NCBI GenBank assembly: GCA_009377865.1
Contig: WHTH01000030.1
Location: 1-47,851 of the forward strand
DNA length: 47,851 nt
Direction: 5' to 3'
DNA from: Pseudonocardiaceae bacterium
Lineage (GTDB): Bacteria > Actinomycetota > Actinomycetes > Mycobacteriales > Pseudonocardiaceae
Shown: positions 1 to 8,348 of the stretch, piece by piece
Layout: every line of letters begins with the position of its first letter
Position numbering within the stretch: the stretch's first letter is position 1
Program-made: the position numbers and the translations under genes
Notes under the pieces: model-generated
Databases searched by the model: none
Seen by the model: only the letters and a program-made list of their open reading frames with translations
Told to the model about the DNA's origin: nothing

Positions 1-207
1 GACGACTCCACCACCACCGCAGCAGTCGCGGCGCAGTCCGGCGCCGACGACGCCGCCGCCTCAGCCGCCCAGCTCGCCGCTGAGGCCGCCGACGCGGCAC
101 GCCAGGCCCTGGCCGGGCTCAACCGCCGCCACAGCCCCATGGAAGCCGCCGTGGCCGACGCCGGCGGCAGCCACCAGGTCGCCCGCACGGTTTGGTACGA
201 CCGGTGA
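1..207 (+). CDS. C-terminal end of an integrative-element protein (partial)
   Basis: This open frame enters from the left edge and ends at TGA 205-207. The visible 68 residues are Ala-rich (AAQLAAEAADAARQAL), suggesting a helical, possibly coiled-coil, tail, then a short tail ending VWYDR. The stop overlaps the GTG of the next frame by 4 bp (GTGA), the usual arrangement in the compact accessory operons of actinomycete integrative plasmids. The family cannot be named from the tail. It is placed in the element because of the integrase and tRNA-Lys downstream. Confidence 0.6.
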   Translation, partial: DDSTTTAAVAAQSGADDAAASAAQLAAEAADAARQALAGLNRRHSPMEAAVADAGGSHQVARTVWYDR

Positions 208-422
208 CCCCCGAGGCGTGGGGGCTGCTGGTCGCCGTGCTGCTCGCGCTGTGGGCACGGCACGAGTGGCACGTCAGCCGCTACCCCGACCGGGCCTGCT
301 CGGGTTGCGGCGGCTCCGGCAAGGCCACCAGCGAAGACATGCTCGGCAGGCCCGTGATCGGCACGTGCCGAACCTGCAAGGGCCTCGAGCCCACCACCCC
401 GAGACGGCGATGGAACCAATGA
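204..422 (+). CDS. Small membrane protein with two CxxC pairs (integrative element)
   Basis: A 72-residue product read from GTG 204, which overlaps the preceding stop. An N-terminal hydrophobic helix (WGLLVAVLLALW, about residues 5-16) is followed by a CSGCGGSG pair and a CRTCKG pair, resembling a DnaJ-type zinc ribbon. Small proteins with one membrane helix and a zinc knuckle of this kind are typical of the accessory genes of actinomycete integrative and conjugative elements; their role is unknown. The stop overlaps the next ATG (ATGA). The ORF is well supported by codon use and spacing; the function is not. Confidence 0.6.
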   Translation: MTPEAWGLLVAVLLALWARHEWHVSRYPDRACSGCGGSGKATSEDMLGRPVIGTCRTCKGLEPTTPRRRWNQ

Positions 423-688
423 CCCGGGAGCCCGCCATGACCGCAGCCATCTACCACGGATCCCTGGTCGACGTGCACGGTCCCGTCACCGTGCTCGGCG
501 AGTGCCCTTGCAACGACTGCCACCGGCAGTGGGAGGCCTACCGCCTCCGGCCCGACGACTGGCAGGTGCCCGACGTGCGCTGGCTGCTACGGGCCGCCGA
601 CGGCCGCGAGCTCGAACACGTCCGCCCCGGCTCGTTCACCCGAGCCCCGCACCGACGGGGAAGGTGGCCTCGTGAACGGCCAGCATGA
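419..688 (+). CDS. Hypothetical element protein with a CPCNDC motif
   Basis: An 89-residue product from ATG 419, overlapping the previous stop by 4 bp; ATG 437 is an alternative start. It has one cysteine cluster (ECPCNDCHRQW), a WQVPDVRWLL segment that reads like a small folded domain, and a basic tail. It is probably part of the same accessory operon as its neighbours. I do not recognise the family. The CxCxxC cluster could bind a metal, but that is inference. Confidence 0.5.
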   Translation: MTREPAMTAAIYHGSLVDVHGPVTVLGECPCNDCHRQWEAYRLRPDDWQVPDVRWLLRAADGRELEHVRPGSFTRAPHRRGRWPRERPA

Positions 689-848
689 CCTGTTCGACCT
701 GTTCGATGAGCAAGACACCCCCGCGCCGGATCCGGGGGTGCTGGGTGGCTGGCCAACGTCAGTCCGGGTTGCCCCCCGCCCACGACCTGCCTGTCGGAGT
801 GGTGCAGGCTGCTCGCCTACCCGACCCAGGAGGCGCCACGATGGCTGA
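672..848 (+). CDS. Short hypothetical ORF (element operon)
   Basis: A possible 58-residue product from GTG 672. The N-terminus, NGQHDLFDLFDEQDTPAPDPG, looks like coding sequence, acidic with repeated DLFD. The C-terminal half becomes Arg/Pro-rich, as expected of non-coding or frame-shifted high-GC DNA. It overlaps the 3' end of the preceding gene and the start of the following frame. It is kept as a low-confidence gene because of the operon-like overlaps. Confidence 0.3.
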   Translation: MNGQHDLFDLFDEQDTPAPDPGVLGGWPTSVRVAPRPRPACRSGAGCSPTRPRRRHDG

Positions 849-1050
849 CCGACTCGCGTCTCGCCTGGTCGCCTCTATCGCGGACCCGACGGATGAAGCG
901 ATCGCTGCGGGGCTGCTCGGCTGGGACGGCCTGGTCTTACCAGACCTGACCCTGCTGGATTGTCGGCGCGGACGACCTCGACGTGGCAGCCGACGCTCTG
1001 CCGGGGGCGGCCTGGGACGCAACCACGAACGCCGACGTCCCCGCCGGTGA
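841..1050 (+). pseudogene. Short ORF with a probable frame change near 958
   Basis: From ATG 841 the first 40 residues (MADRLASRLVASIADPTDEA and on to about LPDLTLLD) read like a normal protein. The frame then degenerates into Arg-rich sequence and stops at 1050. From about 959 another frame takes over with coding-like sequence (VGADDLDVAADALPG, then AAWDATTNADVPAGD) that runs to TAG 1211-1213. The simplest reading is one ancestral ORF split by an indel near 955-965, overlapping the 3' end of the integrase gene on the other strand. The family is not recognised. Confidence 0.3.
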
Positions 1051-1130
1051 TGCCACCAACCAGCACTGCCCTGCTGGGAGGACTGATGGCCCGTCGCGCC
1101 TGCAGCGCATCGACCTGACCGCCAGACCGA

Positions 1131-2492
1131 TCACACAAACCGGGTGTCTGCTTGGCTCTCACGCGCGGGAGTCGACGGCGGCGCGGTGGTCGCACCGGTG
1201 GCCGGCGGGGTAGAGCATTGACCCTGGGTCCGGCGCCCCAGCGCGCGGTCCAACGCCAATGCCGCCGCCGGATCTACCGCACCACGCCCCATGTATGTGT
1301 CCTGCGTCATCGACACCCGCGCATGACCCAAGTAGTCCGCGATCTGTCTGGCAGTCAGGCCGAGCTCGTCGAGGATCGTCGCCACCGTTCGGCGGAACGT
1401 GTGCGACGTCATCCACTCGAAACCAGCTCGTTCCCGGAATCCACGGATCGCACGGCGCGTGTTCGCCGGCCACCGCCAACCCCACGCCTCACTCGGGAAC
1501 ACCGGACCGTCCCCGCTGTGCACTACCTCCTGGTGGCGCAGCTCCAGCAGCATCACCAGCCAACCCGGCAATCCGATCATTCGGTTAGCCGCGAACGTCT
1601 TACCCGTGTTGCGTACCAGGCCCTTCCCGCTGACTTCCACGATGTTGCCATTGATCCACATCGAGCCGGGTGGGATCTTCGCTTCCCCGGCGTCAGCGTC
1701 ATGAACCGTCGCTGGCGCGTCCGACAGGTTCAAGTCGCACCACCGCAACCCCAACGCTTCACCGATGCGCACCCCCGTGCCGGCGAGGAACCGCAGCAGG
1801 TCTGGTAGATCCGCCGCGACCGCGATCGGGTCGGCGTCGAGCTTGTCGAGCAGCTCGTAGCGTTCGTCGCCGGTCAACGCACGGGGACGCTTACGTGACC
1901 CGCCTTCAATGCGTGACAGACCACGGGCGGGGTTGGCCGCCAACGCGCCCTGGCGCACTGCCAGGTCCAGGAGCCCGATCAGTACCGACCGGATCTGGCG
2001 CAGCGTGTTCGCCGACAGTGGTGCAGGGCCGTCGTTGCCACTCTTGCCGTCCTCGGCTAGCTGCTCGAGGAAGTCCTCGAGGGTAGGGATGTCGAGCTCG
2101 CGCAGTTGCAACTGGCCGAGCCGGGGCACGATGTGACCGTGAACGTGTGAGTGGTACCGGTCGTAGGTGGTGCCACGTTTGTCGCGACGGATCTTCTCAA
2201 GGTAGGCGAGCGCGACCGGTTCGACGCGGCTCGCGGCAGTGAGCTTCACTTTGGCGGCCTTCGTGGGTCGCGCGCTGGTGGTCAGCTCGTCGATGCGGGC
2301 CTGCAGCCGCTTCTTGGCTTCGGCCTCGGTCTTGCCCCGGCACTCGATCGGTTTCGTCTCACCGCTGGCGTAGCGGAAGTAGCGGATGGCCCGCCAGGAG
2401 ACGTACGGCGTGCCGTCGGCGCTGATCCGGGTGGTCTTGTGGGTGCGGTAGCGCTTGCCGGCTGTGCCGGGTGGCAAGGGCGCTCGGGCCAT
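1131..2492 (-). CDS. Tyrosine-type site-specific integrase
   Basis: A 453-residue tyrosine recombinase. Residues about 1-70 resemble the arm-binding, AP2-like N-terminus of actinophage and integrative-element integrases (DGTPYVSWRAIRYF). Residues about 90-185 form the core-binding SAM-like domain, and 205-425 the catalytic domain. The catalytic residues are all visible: R242 (TGVRIGEAL), H364-R367 (SHTFRRT), H390 (LGHA) and nucleophile Y400 (TQDTYMG). It catalyses integration and excision between attP and attB. The gene starts 112 bp from the 3' end of tRNA-Lys, facing it, which implies that tRNA is the attachment site. No excisionase gene was identified in the visible part. The enzyme looks intact. 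Confidence 0.93.
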   Translation of the reverse strand: MARAPLPPGTAGKRYRTHKTTRISADGTPYVSWRAIRYFRYASGETKPIECRGKTEAEAKKRLQARIDELTTSARPTKAAKVKLTAASRVEPVALAYLEKIRRDKRGTTYDRYHSHVHGHIVPRLGQLQLRELDIPTLEDFLEQLAEDGKSGNDGPAPLSANTLRQIRSVLIGLLDLAVRQGALAANPARGLSRIEGGSRKRPRALTGDERYELLDKLDADPIAVAADLPDLLRFLAGTGVRIGEALGLRWCDLNLSDAPATVHDADAGEAKIPPGSMWINGNIVEVSGKGLVRNTGKTFAANRMIGLPGWLVMLLELRHQEVVHSGDGPVFPSEAWGWRWPANTRRAIRGFRERAGFEWMTSHTFRRTVATILDELGLTARQIADYLGHARVSMTQDTYMGRGAVDPAAALALDRALGRRTQGQCSTPPATGATTAPPSTPARESQADTRFV

Positions 2493-2514
2493 GTCAGGAC
2501 TCCCGCAAAGATCA

Positions 2515-2536
2515 AAACCGTGGCATAAACCGTGGC
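2515..2536. repeat. Tandem 12-bp repeat upstream of the integrase
   Basis: Two copies of AAACCGTGGC lie at 2515-2524 and 2527-2536, a 12-bp period, between the integrase start and the tRNA 3' end. They could be integrase arm-type or excisionase binding sites, or an operator for the integrase promoter. The repeat is seen directly; the function is inference. Confidence 0.5.
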
Positions 2537-2603
2537 GTGGATCAGTATATCCGGTCGCTGGTCAACTAGCCATGTGCGCTGACCTGGGGCAACGATGGGG
2601 GAG

Positions 2604-2678
2604 TGGTGCGCCGCCAGGGACTCGAACCCCGAACCCACTGATTAAGAGTCAGTTGCTCTGCCATTGAGCTAGCGGCGC
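2604..2678 (-). tRNA. tRNA-Lys(CTT) with encoded CCA; likely integration site
   Basis: On the minus strand the acceptor arm GCGCCGC pairs with GCGGCGC, followed by discriminator A and an encoded CCA (2604-2606). The D-arm core TAGCTCAATGGCAGAGC, a T-arm with GGTTCGAGTCC, and anticodon stem ACTGA/TCAGT around loop CTCTTAA give anticodon CTT. The 3' end faces the integrase-bearing element, so the element probably regenerates this end on integration. The displaced copy of the 3' end would lie left of the window; none is seen between 1 and 2600. Confidence 0.95.
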
Positions 2679-2892
2679 TGGCCCGTCGAGCGCCGAACGG
2701 CGCGACCCGCAAGACGCTAGCACAGCGTGACCGGCCCGCCCGAATCGGATCGAGGGCCTCGCGGGCAACCCCGAACCGCTGCGGGGCGTCTACAGAATGT
2801 CGGGGCGAGGGAAAGCGCAGCGGATCGTCGGTCCCCTCATGCACACTGGACTGGGAGCCGTCGTAGCCGTACGAGTCGAAACGGATGATGCC

Positions 2893-4110
2893 GTGCCGGT
2901 CATCAAGCCAGCGCCTGCAGCACCCCAGCATAGACGCAGCGTGACAATGTTACTACTGCTTACATTAGCGACGGTAGTAGTACTGGTCGCGGGCTGCACA
3001 TCCGGGGGGTCGACGGCTACGGGCGGCCAGCGGGGGGAGGATGCGGCCCCCACGGTGCCCCCGCCCAGCATCACCACGAACCCAGCTGACCGGGCCTCGG
3101 ACGTCTCCCCGCTCACCCCGATCGACGTCAGCGTGACCAACGGCACGCTCGAGCGCGTGAGCATGGTCAACCCGGCAGGGGAGCAGGTCGACGGGGAGCT
3201 CGCACCCGATGCCACGTCGTGGAAGGCCACCGAGCCACTGGGCTACGGCAAGACCTACATGATCAGCACCACTGCTGCCGGGCAGACGGGCGAACCGGTG
3301 AACCGGACCTCGAGCTTCACCACCGTGGAACCCGAAGCCCTCGCCTACCCGTCGATGAACCCGCTGGCCGGGGAGACGATCGGGGTGGGCCAGCCGCTGG
3401 CTATCTACTTCGGCGAGTCGATCGAGGACAAGCAGGCCGCGGAGGACGTGATCTCGGTGAAGACCGATCCCGGGGTCGAGGGCACGTTCTACTGGTTCTC
3501 CGACACCGAGGTGCACTGGCGACCCGAGGAGTTCTGGACGCCCGGCACCACGATCAGCATGGACATCGACGTCTACGGCAAGGATCTCGGCAACGGCGTC
3601 TACGGCGAGGAGGACCGCGAGGCGACGTTCACCATCGGTGACTCCGTCATCGCCCGCGCGGACGGCGCCAGCCACCAGATGACCGTGGAGATCAACGGCG
3701 AGGTCGTCCGCACCATGCCGATCTCGATGGGGGAGCCTGAGTTCGCCAGCAACAACGGCGTCCACGTGGTCACCGAGCAGCACGAGAGCTACGAGATGGA
3801 CTCCAGCACTTACGGGCTGTCCCCCGACGAGGGTGGCTACGTGACGACGGTGGAGTACGCCACCCGTATCTCCACCGGCGGCGAGTTCGTCCACGCCGCT
3901 CCCTGGTCGGTGGGGGACCAGGGCAACCGCAACGTCAGCCACGGCTGCATCAACCTGTCCACCGAGAACGCCAGGTGGTTCTACGACACGTTCAGCAAGG
4001 GCGACGTCGTCATCCAGACCAACACCGGCGGACCGGAGCTGGAACCCTGGGACGGCTTCGGCGACTGGCAGATCCCGTGGGAGGAGTGGCAGACCGGCGG
4101 CGCCGTCTAG
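2893..4110 (+). CDS. Lipoprotein L,D-transpeptidase (YkuD family)
   Basis: An exported peptidoglycan cross-linking enzyme forming 3-3 meso-DAP links. Read from GTG 2893 the product is 405 aa. A signal peptide with HRR n-region and a long hydrophobic stretch ends in lipobox LVAGC (lipidated Cys35). Ig-like domains follow, then the C-terminal YkuD catalytic domain with the HGCINLS signature (nucleophile Cys352) and upstream His in FVHAAPWS. The domain order matches mycobacterial Ldt enzymes. Other possible starts are 2797, GTG 2941 and ATG 2947; 2893 is preferred because it gives the signal peptide a basic n-region. The signal-peptide coding region has two TTA codons (2950, 2962), rare in such DNA. 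It stands alone between two tRNA genes. Confidence 0.92.
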   Translation: MPVIKPAPAAPQHRRSVTMLLLLTLATVVVLVAGCTSGGSTATGGQRGEDAAPTVPPPSITTNPADRASDVSPLTPIDVSVTNGTLERVSMVNPAGEQVDGELAPDATSWKATEPLGYGKTYMISTTAAGQTGEPVNRTSSFTTVEPEALAYPSMNPLAGETIGVGQPLAIYFGESIEDKQAAEDVISVKTDPGVEGTFYWFSDTEVHWRPEEFWTPGTTISMDIDVYGKDLGNGVYGEEDREATFTIGDSVIARADGASHQMTVEINGEVVRTMPISMGEPEFASNNGVHVVTEQHESYEMDSSTYGLSPDEGGYVTTVEYATRISTGGEFVHAAPWSVGDQGNRNVSHGCINLSTENARWFYDTFSKGDVVIQTNTGGPELEPWDGFGDWQIPWEEWQTGGAV

Positions 4111-4128
4111 CGACGGCTCACGACGGGT

Positions 4129-4205
4129 TGGGGTGAGTGACGGGATTCGAACCCGCGACCCCCTGGACCACAACCAGGTGCTCTACCGGCTGAGCTACAC
4201 CCACC
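4129..4205 (-). tRNA. tRNA-His(GTG) with G-1 and encoded CCA
   Basis: On the minus strand the extra 5' G characteristic of tRNA-His (position 4205) pairs with C73 (4132). Acceptor GTGGGTG pairs with CACTCAC. Anticodon loop TTGTGGT within CTGG/CCAG gives GTG. CCA is encoded at 4129-4131. It lies downstream of orn on the same strand; orn is also followed by tRNA-His in mycobacteria, so this is conserved synteny. Confidence 0.95.
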
Positions 4206-4251
4206 ATGAGCCGGTGCGTGACCGGCGGCTACCGATTCTAGCGGGTGGCTG

Positions 4252-4869
4252 TCACGCTCCGCCGCCCGGTTCTGGGTCGACGAACTGGCGCGCCGTCTGC
4301 TGCGCCTGCTCGCTCGTCGGCCCCGGCTGGTCGACGAACGCGGTGCTTCGGTAGTAGGCCAGCTCGTTGATCGACTCGTTGATGTCGGCCAGCGCCCGGT
4401 GGGTCTGGCCCTTCGGCGGCTGCGCGTGGTAGATCCGCGGGTACCAGCGCCGGCACAGTTCCTTGATCGTGGACACGTCCACCATCCGGTAGTGCAGGTG
4501 AGCGTCGAGCTCGGTCATGTCCCGCGCGATGAAGTTGCGGTCGGTCGCCACCGAGTTGCCCGCCAGCGGCGACGAGCGCGCCTCGGGGACGAAGTGGCGC
4601 ACGTAGTCGAGCACCTGTTGCTCGGCGTCGGCCACGGTCACCGTGGAGCGCCGCGACGCCTCCGTCAGGCCCGACGCCTCGTGCATGTCACGCACCACGT
4701 CGAGCATCGAGTCGAGCACGTCGGCGTCGGCGTGGATGACGACGTCGACCCCCTCGCCGAGCACCCGCAGGTCGCCATCGGTCACCAGCGCGGCGATCTC
4801 GATGAGCGCGTCCTTGTCGAGATCCAGCCCGGTCATCTCGCAGTCGATCCACACCAACCGGTCGTTCAC
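4252..4869 (-). CDS. orn: Oligoribonuclease (DEDDh 3'-5' exonuclease)
   Basis: A 205-residue enzyme that degrades 2-5-mer RNA, including the pGpG formed from c-di-GMP, to mononucleotides in the cytoplasm. Motif Exo I is visible as [10 protein letters not shown] at residues 7-16, Exo II around AGNSVATDR, and Exo III as HRALADI with the catalytic His. Length and motifs match the family throughout. The C-terminal tail (DPEPGGGA) is a variable extension. The c-di-GMP connection is of note because a diguanylate cyclase lies 11 kb away. Confidence 0.96.
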   Translation of the reverse strand: MNDRLVWIDCEMTGLDLDKDALIEIAALVTDGDLRVLGEGVDVVIHADADVLDSMLDVVRDMHEASGLTEASRRSTVTVADAEQQVLDYVRHFVPEARSSPLAGNSVATDRNFIARDMTELDAHLHYRMVDVSTIKELCRRWYPRIYHAQPPKGQTHRALADINESINELAYYRSTAFVDQPGPTSEQAQQTARQFVDPEPGGGA

Positions 4870-4879
4870 CCGCGCGAGC

Positions 4880-6385
4880 CTAGTCGGGATGCTCGACCGG
4901 ATGGGCCGGCCCGGTCAGGAAGGGCCCCAGCAACCCGGGCACGGCCTGCTCCGCGACGGCGAGCCCGTCCGAGATGGCGACGTCGTAGACCGCATAGCCG
5001 CCGCTGCCCGCCGCGGTGGTGGCCACCAGCGTCACCAAGCCGGCGCGACGCTGGAACAACGACTGCGACACGGTCCACCCGATCACCCCGCTTCGCTGCA
5101 GCGCCGCGCATCGCCGCACGCCCGCGCCGTGGCGGGTCACCAGGTAGCGCTGCGCCAGTCCGTGGCCGAGGTTGCGATAGGCGTCGACGGCGAGCAGCAG
5201 CGTCAGCGGCAGCAGTGCGACCGCCACCCAGGGCAGCCAGCCCGGCACCGCCAGCAGCCACAGCAGCGCTGCCACGGGCGCGGGCAGCGCGCCACGTACC
5301 AGCCGCCGTCGCAATGCCGCCGCGGGGTGACGCCGCAGCGGGGTGGTCGTAGGCGCGGGCGCCTCGGCGAGCACGGCGGCGGCGACCCGGTGCGTTTCGA
5401 CCACCGGTGCGGGCGGCAGCAGCGTGCCCCGGCCCTCACCCTGGGAGCCGCCGAGCCCGGTGGCGATCGCGGCCAGCCGGGCGCCCCGGCCCGCCCGGAG
5501 CAGCAGTGGCTCGGAGATCTCCACGCCGCGCAACCGGCGCTCCTCGAGCGAGATCGAGCGCGTCGTCAGAGCCCCGCGCCGCACCCGCAGCGTGCCGCCG
5601 GCTTCGCGGACCAGCCGGAAGCCCCACCAGACCTCCACGAATATCAAGATCGCGCCGAGCACTGCCACGATCAGCACGAACACCGCGAAGACGGTGGCGC
5701 CCAGCCACAGCGGTGCGGTGTCGAGCTGCTCGCGGGCCCCGTTGATGGCCTCGACGTCGGTGGGGTCGACTCCGAGCTCACCGACGAACTGGCCCGCCGC
5801 GCCTGCGACCGCACCGACGGCCACCAGGCTCGACGTCGTCAGGGGTGCGTATCGCAGCCACGACCAGTCCAGCCGAGCGATCTCCTGGTCCGGCGGTGTG
5901 TCTTCCTCGGCCTGCGCGACCGCGGCACGCTCGAGCAGCTGCTGGCGCAGCCGGTCGGCTTCGGTCGCCGACACTGCGTCGAGCGACAGCTCGCCCGCTT
6001 CGGTGCCTTGGACTTGCTGCCCGGTGCCGATGTTGAGCACCGAGAGCCCGAACAGCCGGTGCACCGGGCCCGCCGTCAGGTCGACGGTGCGAATACGGTC
6101 GCGGGGCACCGACCGGCGCTGCCGGAACAACAGGCCCGAGCGCAGCTCGACCCGCTCGTCGGTGACCCGGTAGCGGGTGGTGAACCAGCGCCCGATCCCG
6201 GCGAGCACCAGCGCCACCACCGCGGCGATCAGGCCGTAGAACCTGCCGTCGAGGTCGCGCGCGCCCACCACCAGCACGATGAGTATCACCGGCAGGAACC
6301 CGGCGAGTTGGCGCAGCGGTGTCACCGCGAGCATCCGCGGGTCGAGCCGCTGCCAGCTGGACGGCGCGGGAGCGGCCTCCGTCAC
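4880..6385 (-). CDS. Multi-domain bPH2 membrane protein (YdbT-like)
   Basis: A 501-residue membrane protein from GTG 6385, overlapping the preceding stop by 4 bp. It has about three repeats of a module with two hydrophobic helices followed by a bacterial PH-like (bPH2, formerly DUF304) domain. Typical bPH2 strings are visible, such as [25 protein letters not shown] and a final [21 protein letters not shown]. In Bacillus the YdbS/YdbT pair of this type is linked to resistance to antimicrobial peptides; the biochemical role is unsettled. It is translationally coupled to the shorter bPH2 gene upstream, consistent with a complex. Confidence 0.88.
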   Translation of the reverse strand: MTEAAPAPSSWQRLDPRMLAVTPLRQLAGFLPVILIVLVVGARDLDGRFYGLIAAVVALVLAGIGRWFTTRYRVTDERVELRSGLLFRQRRSVPRDRIRTVDLTAGPVHRLFGLSVLNIGTGQQVQGTEAGELSLDAVSATEADRLRQQLLERAAVAQAEEDTPPDQEIARLDWSWLRYAPLTTSSLVAVGAVAGAAGQFVGELGVDPTDVEAINGAREQLDTAPLWLGATVFAVFVLIVAVLGAILIFVEVWWGFRLVREAGGTLRVRRGALTTRSISLEERRLRGVEISEPLLLRAGRGARLAAIATGLGGSQGEGRGTLLPPAPVVETHRVAAAVLAEAPAPTTTPLRRHPAAALRRRLVRGALPAPVAALLWLLAVPGWLPWVAVALLPLTLLLAVDAYRNLGHGLAQRYLVTRHGAGVRRCAALQRSGVIGWTVSQSLFQRRAGLVTLVATTAAGSGGYAVYDVAISDGLAVAEQAVPGLLGPFLTGPAHPVEHPD

Positions 6386-6918
6386 GTGGCGTCCCCCGGC
6401 GTGGCCTGGGTGGTGGCGGTGAGCTGCTCGACGAGGTCGCGGGCCAGCCGGTGGTCGAGCCCGGCGATCTGTAGCGCTCCCGCCACGGATGCCGTGGTGA
6501 CGGTGACCGTCGACAGCCCCAGCAGCTGCTGCAGCGGGCCGCGCTCGGTGTCGACCGTCTGGATCCGCGACATCGGCGCGACCCGCCACTCCTGGCTCAG
6601 CCAGCCGGCGGACGTGTAGACGGCGTCCTCGGTGACCTCCCAGCGGTGCACCCGAAACCGCCACTGCGGCATCACGACCACGTACCCGACGCCCAGCAGC
6701 AGCACCGTGCCCAGGATCGGCCACAATAACCCGATCCTCGCGAACGGCCACGAGGCCAGCGCGACACCGAGCGCGATGAGCACGGTGACCACTGATCCCA
6801 CCGCCCGCACTGTCCACCAGGTGATCGCGCGGCGGCTCACCTGATGCCGTGGCGGCCGCAACTGCAGCGTTTCCGAACTCTGCATCCCACCACCATGCCG
6901 TATGACGCCGGCGATCAC
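6382..6918 (-). CDS. Short bPH2 membrane protein (YdbS-like)
   Basis: A 178-residue partner of the following gene. Two hydrophobic helices (about residues 35-55 and 60-85) precede one bPH2 domain (FRVHRWEVTEDAVYTSAGWL, then MSRIQTVDTERGPLQQLLG). GTG 6918 overlaps the upstream stop (GTGA), which favours this start; the ATG at residue 12 (6885) is a possible alternative. The 3' end overlaps the next gene by 4 bp. The pair is a standard actinobacterial arrangement. Confidence 0.88.
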   Translation of the reverse strand: MIAGVIRHGGGMQSSETLQLRPPRHQVSRRAITWWTVRAVGSVVTVLIALGVALASWPFARIGLLWPILGTVLLLGVGYVVVMPQWRFRVHRWEVTEDAVYTSAGWLSQEWRVAPMSRIQTVDTERGPLQQLLGLSTVTVTTASVAGALQIAGLDHRLARDLVEQLTATTQATPGDAT

Positions 6919-7151
6919 AGCACCTCCGGGTCCGCGCAGCGCGCCGGCCGCCGCCCGGACCGCAACGCCTCACCGGTCAGCACGTCGCGGGCGGTCTCGC
7001 GGTCCGGGGCCAGCTCGACCGCGGCGTCGTAGACCCCCACCTCGATCGCGTCGACACCGAGCCGCGCGCATGCCGCCCAGCAACGCGGATCGGACTCGGC
7101 AGGCGAGGGTGCGTCGGGCCAGTGGTTCCAGTCGGCTTGGCAGATCCTCAC
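6915..7151 (-). pseudogene. N-terminal remnant of a sugar phosphate isomerase/epimerase-like TIM barrel
   Basis: A 78-residue ORF from GTG 7151. The first 55 residues (ICQADWNHWPD, AACARLGVDAIEVGVYD, LAPDRETARDVL) resemble the first beta-alpha units of xylose-isomerase-like TIM-barrel isomerases, usually 260-300 aa. The sequence then ends in a short unrelated tail, so about three quarters of the barrel is missing. The ORF overlaps both neighbours by 4 bp, as a working gene in an operon would. It is a truncated remnant whose reading frame still couples translation, or less likely a functional mini-protein. Confidence 0.5.
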
Positions 7152-8311
7152 GGCGGCTCCTCGTCGGCAACGGCGGGATGTAGCAGCGCGGCGAGCTGGG
7201 CGGCGCGCACCGTGGTGGTCTGTGCTTGCACCAGATGAAATGCGGCCTCCCGCGCCCAGCGCTGCTCGGGACTGGTGGCCAGCAGGGCCGACCCCGACCG
7301 GGCGGCGATGAGTGCAGTCGTCGCGCGGACGGTGAGTTCGGCGAGTTGCCCCCGTAACTCGGTGCGCCGCGCGGCGTGCTCGCCCACCGCGGCATCGCGT
7401 AGCGCGTAGGCCTCGGACCGTAGCGGGACGGCGAGCTGCGCCAGCTCGAGAGCCGCGTCGACAGCCGCCGGGCGGTCCCGCTCATGGCCGAGCCGTTCCA
7501 GCTCGATGAGCGCCCGTCGCAGCAGCCCGAGTGCGGCGGGCCTGGTGTTCGCGCTCCTGGCCGCATCGAGCTCTTGCCATTCGCGGGAGTCCATGGTGAG
7601 GGCGACCTCCTCGGCCGCGATCCGGCACCGGTCGAACTCCAGTGCGACGGTGGCCGTGCCGGCCATCACCGCCAGCGGCAGTGGGGCGCCGGCGCGCAAC
7701 CCGTCTCGCTCGGTGGCCTCGATGAGCCCGAACACCACCCGGCCGTCCGGGGTGGTGGCGGCGAGCAGCAGCAGGTCGAGCAGGCCCCACCCGGTGCACC
7801 ATTCGGACCGGCCGCAGAGCAGGTAGCCGCCGCAGCCGTCGGGTTCAGCGGTCACCGCGGGCGGGCCGGGACGTCGCAGGTGCGCCAGCGCGATCCCGGC
7901 CAGTGCGCTGCCGCGACACAACGCCGCGTGATGCCGTGCCGCGGCGGGACCGGCGGTCACGGCGTCCGCGTCGATCGCCAGCCGCCCGCGAACCAGGGCC
8001 TGCGGCATCTCGTGCTGGGTGAGCACGAACCAGGTTGCGCCGCATGCGCCGGCGAGCAGCTCCACCACCTCGGCCTCCACCGCGGCGGTCGCGCCGTGCC
8101 CACCGTCGCCGGAAGGCACCGTCACGGAGTAGAGCCCCTCGGCGGCCAGCGCGTCGAGGTCCTCGCGGCGCACCCCGCAGGCCGGATCGTCGGCGGCTGC
8201 GGCATGCGGTTCGAGCACGTCGGTGCACAGTCGTCCCGCGGCCGTCACGGCAGCATGGGCGGCCACCTCCGGGGGCGGTGCGAACAGGTCGGCCACGGGC
8301 ACGCCGCGCAC
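7148..8311 (-). CDS. Acyl-CoA dehydrogenase family protein
   Basis: A 387-residue flavoprotein-like protein from GTG 8311; GTG 8302 and 8296 are close alternatives. The N-terminal helical domain (VLEPHAAAADDPACGVRRED) is followed by a middle beta domain (CGGYLLCGRSEWCTGWGLLD, the flavin/acyl-binding region) and a C-terminal four-helix region. It belongs to the divergent acyl-CoA dehydrogenase/monooxygenase group. The usual catalytic Glu is not obvious, so the exact reaction is uncertain. The stop overlaps the truncated isomerase frame. Upstream lies the DUF4143 remnant; there is no obvious electron-transfer partner in the operon. Confidence 0.75.
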   Translation of the reverse strand: MRGVPVADLFAPPPEVAAHAAVTAAGRLCTDVLEPHAAAADDPACGVRREDLDALAAEGLYSVTVPSGDGGHGATAAVEAEVVELLAGACGATWFVLTQHEMPQALVRGRLAIDADAVTAGPAAARHHAALCRGSALAGIALAHLRRPGPPAVTAEPDGCGGYLLCGRSEWCTGWGLLDLLLLAATTPDGRVVFGLIEATERDGLRAGAPLPLAVMAGTATVALEFDRCRIAAEEVALTMDSREWQELDAARSANTRPAALGLLRRALIELERLGHERDRPAAVDAALELAQLAVPLRSEAYALRDAAVGEHAARRTELRGQLAELTVRATTALIAARSGSALLATSPEQRWAREAAFHLVQAQTTTVRAAQLAALLHPAVADEEPP

Positions 8312-8348
8312 CGTAGCCCGACCGCGGCGGTGCGCCGCTCGGGCGTCC

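Noticed and set aside
1-2600. A second copy of the tRNA-Lys 3' end as attL
   Set aside because: No matching repeat of the tRNA 3' end was seen in this part; it should lie outside the window.
2797-2892. Longer N-terminus for the L,D-transpeptidase (start at 2797)
   Set aside because: It would place about 50 residues before the lipoprotein signal peptide; no domain is visible there and lipidation would be unlikely.
4399-6619. Long plus-strand frames (317 and 658 aa) opposite orn and the bPH2 genes
   Set aside because: Composition is Arg/Pro/Gln-rich and low in information, typical of antisense frames in GC-rich DNA; the minus-strand genes have clear motifs.
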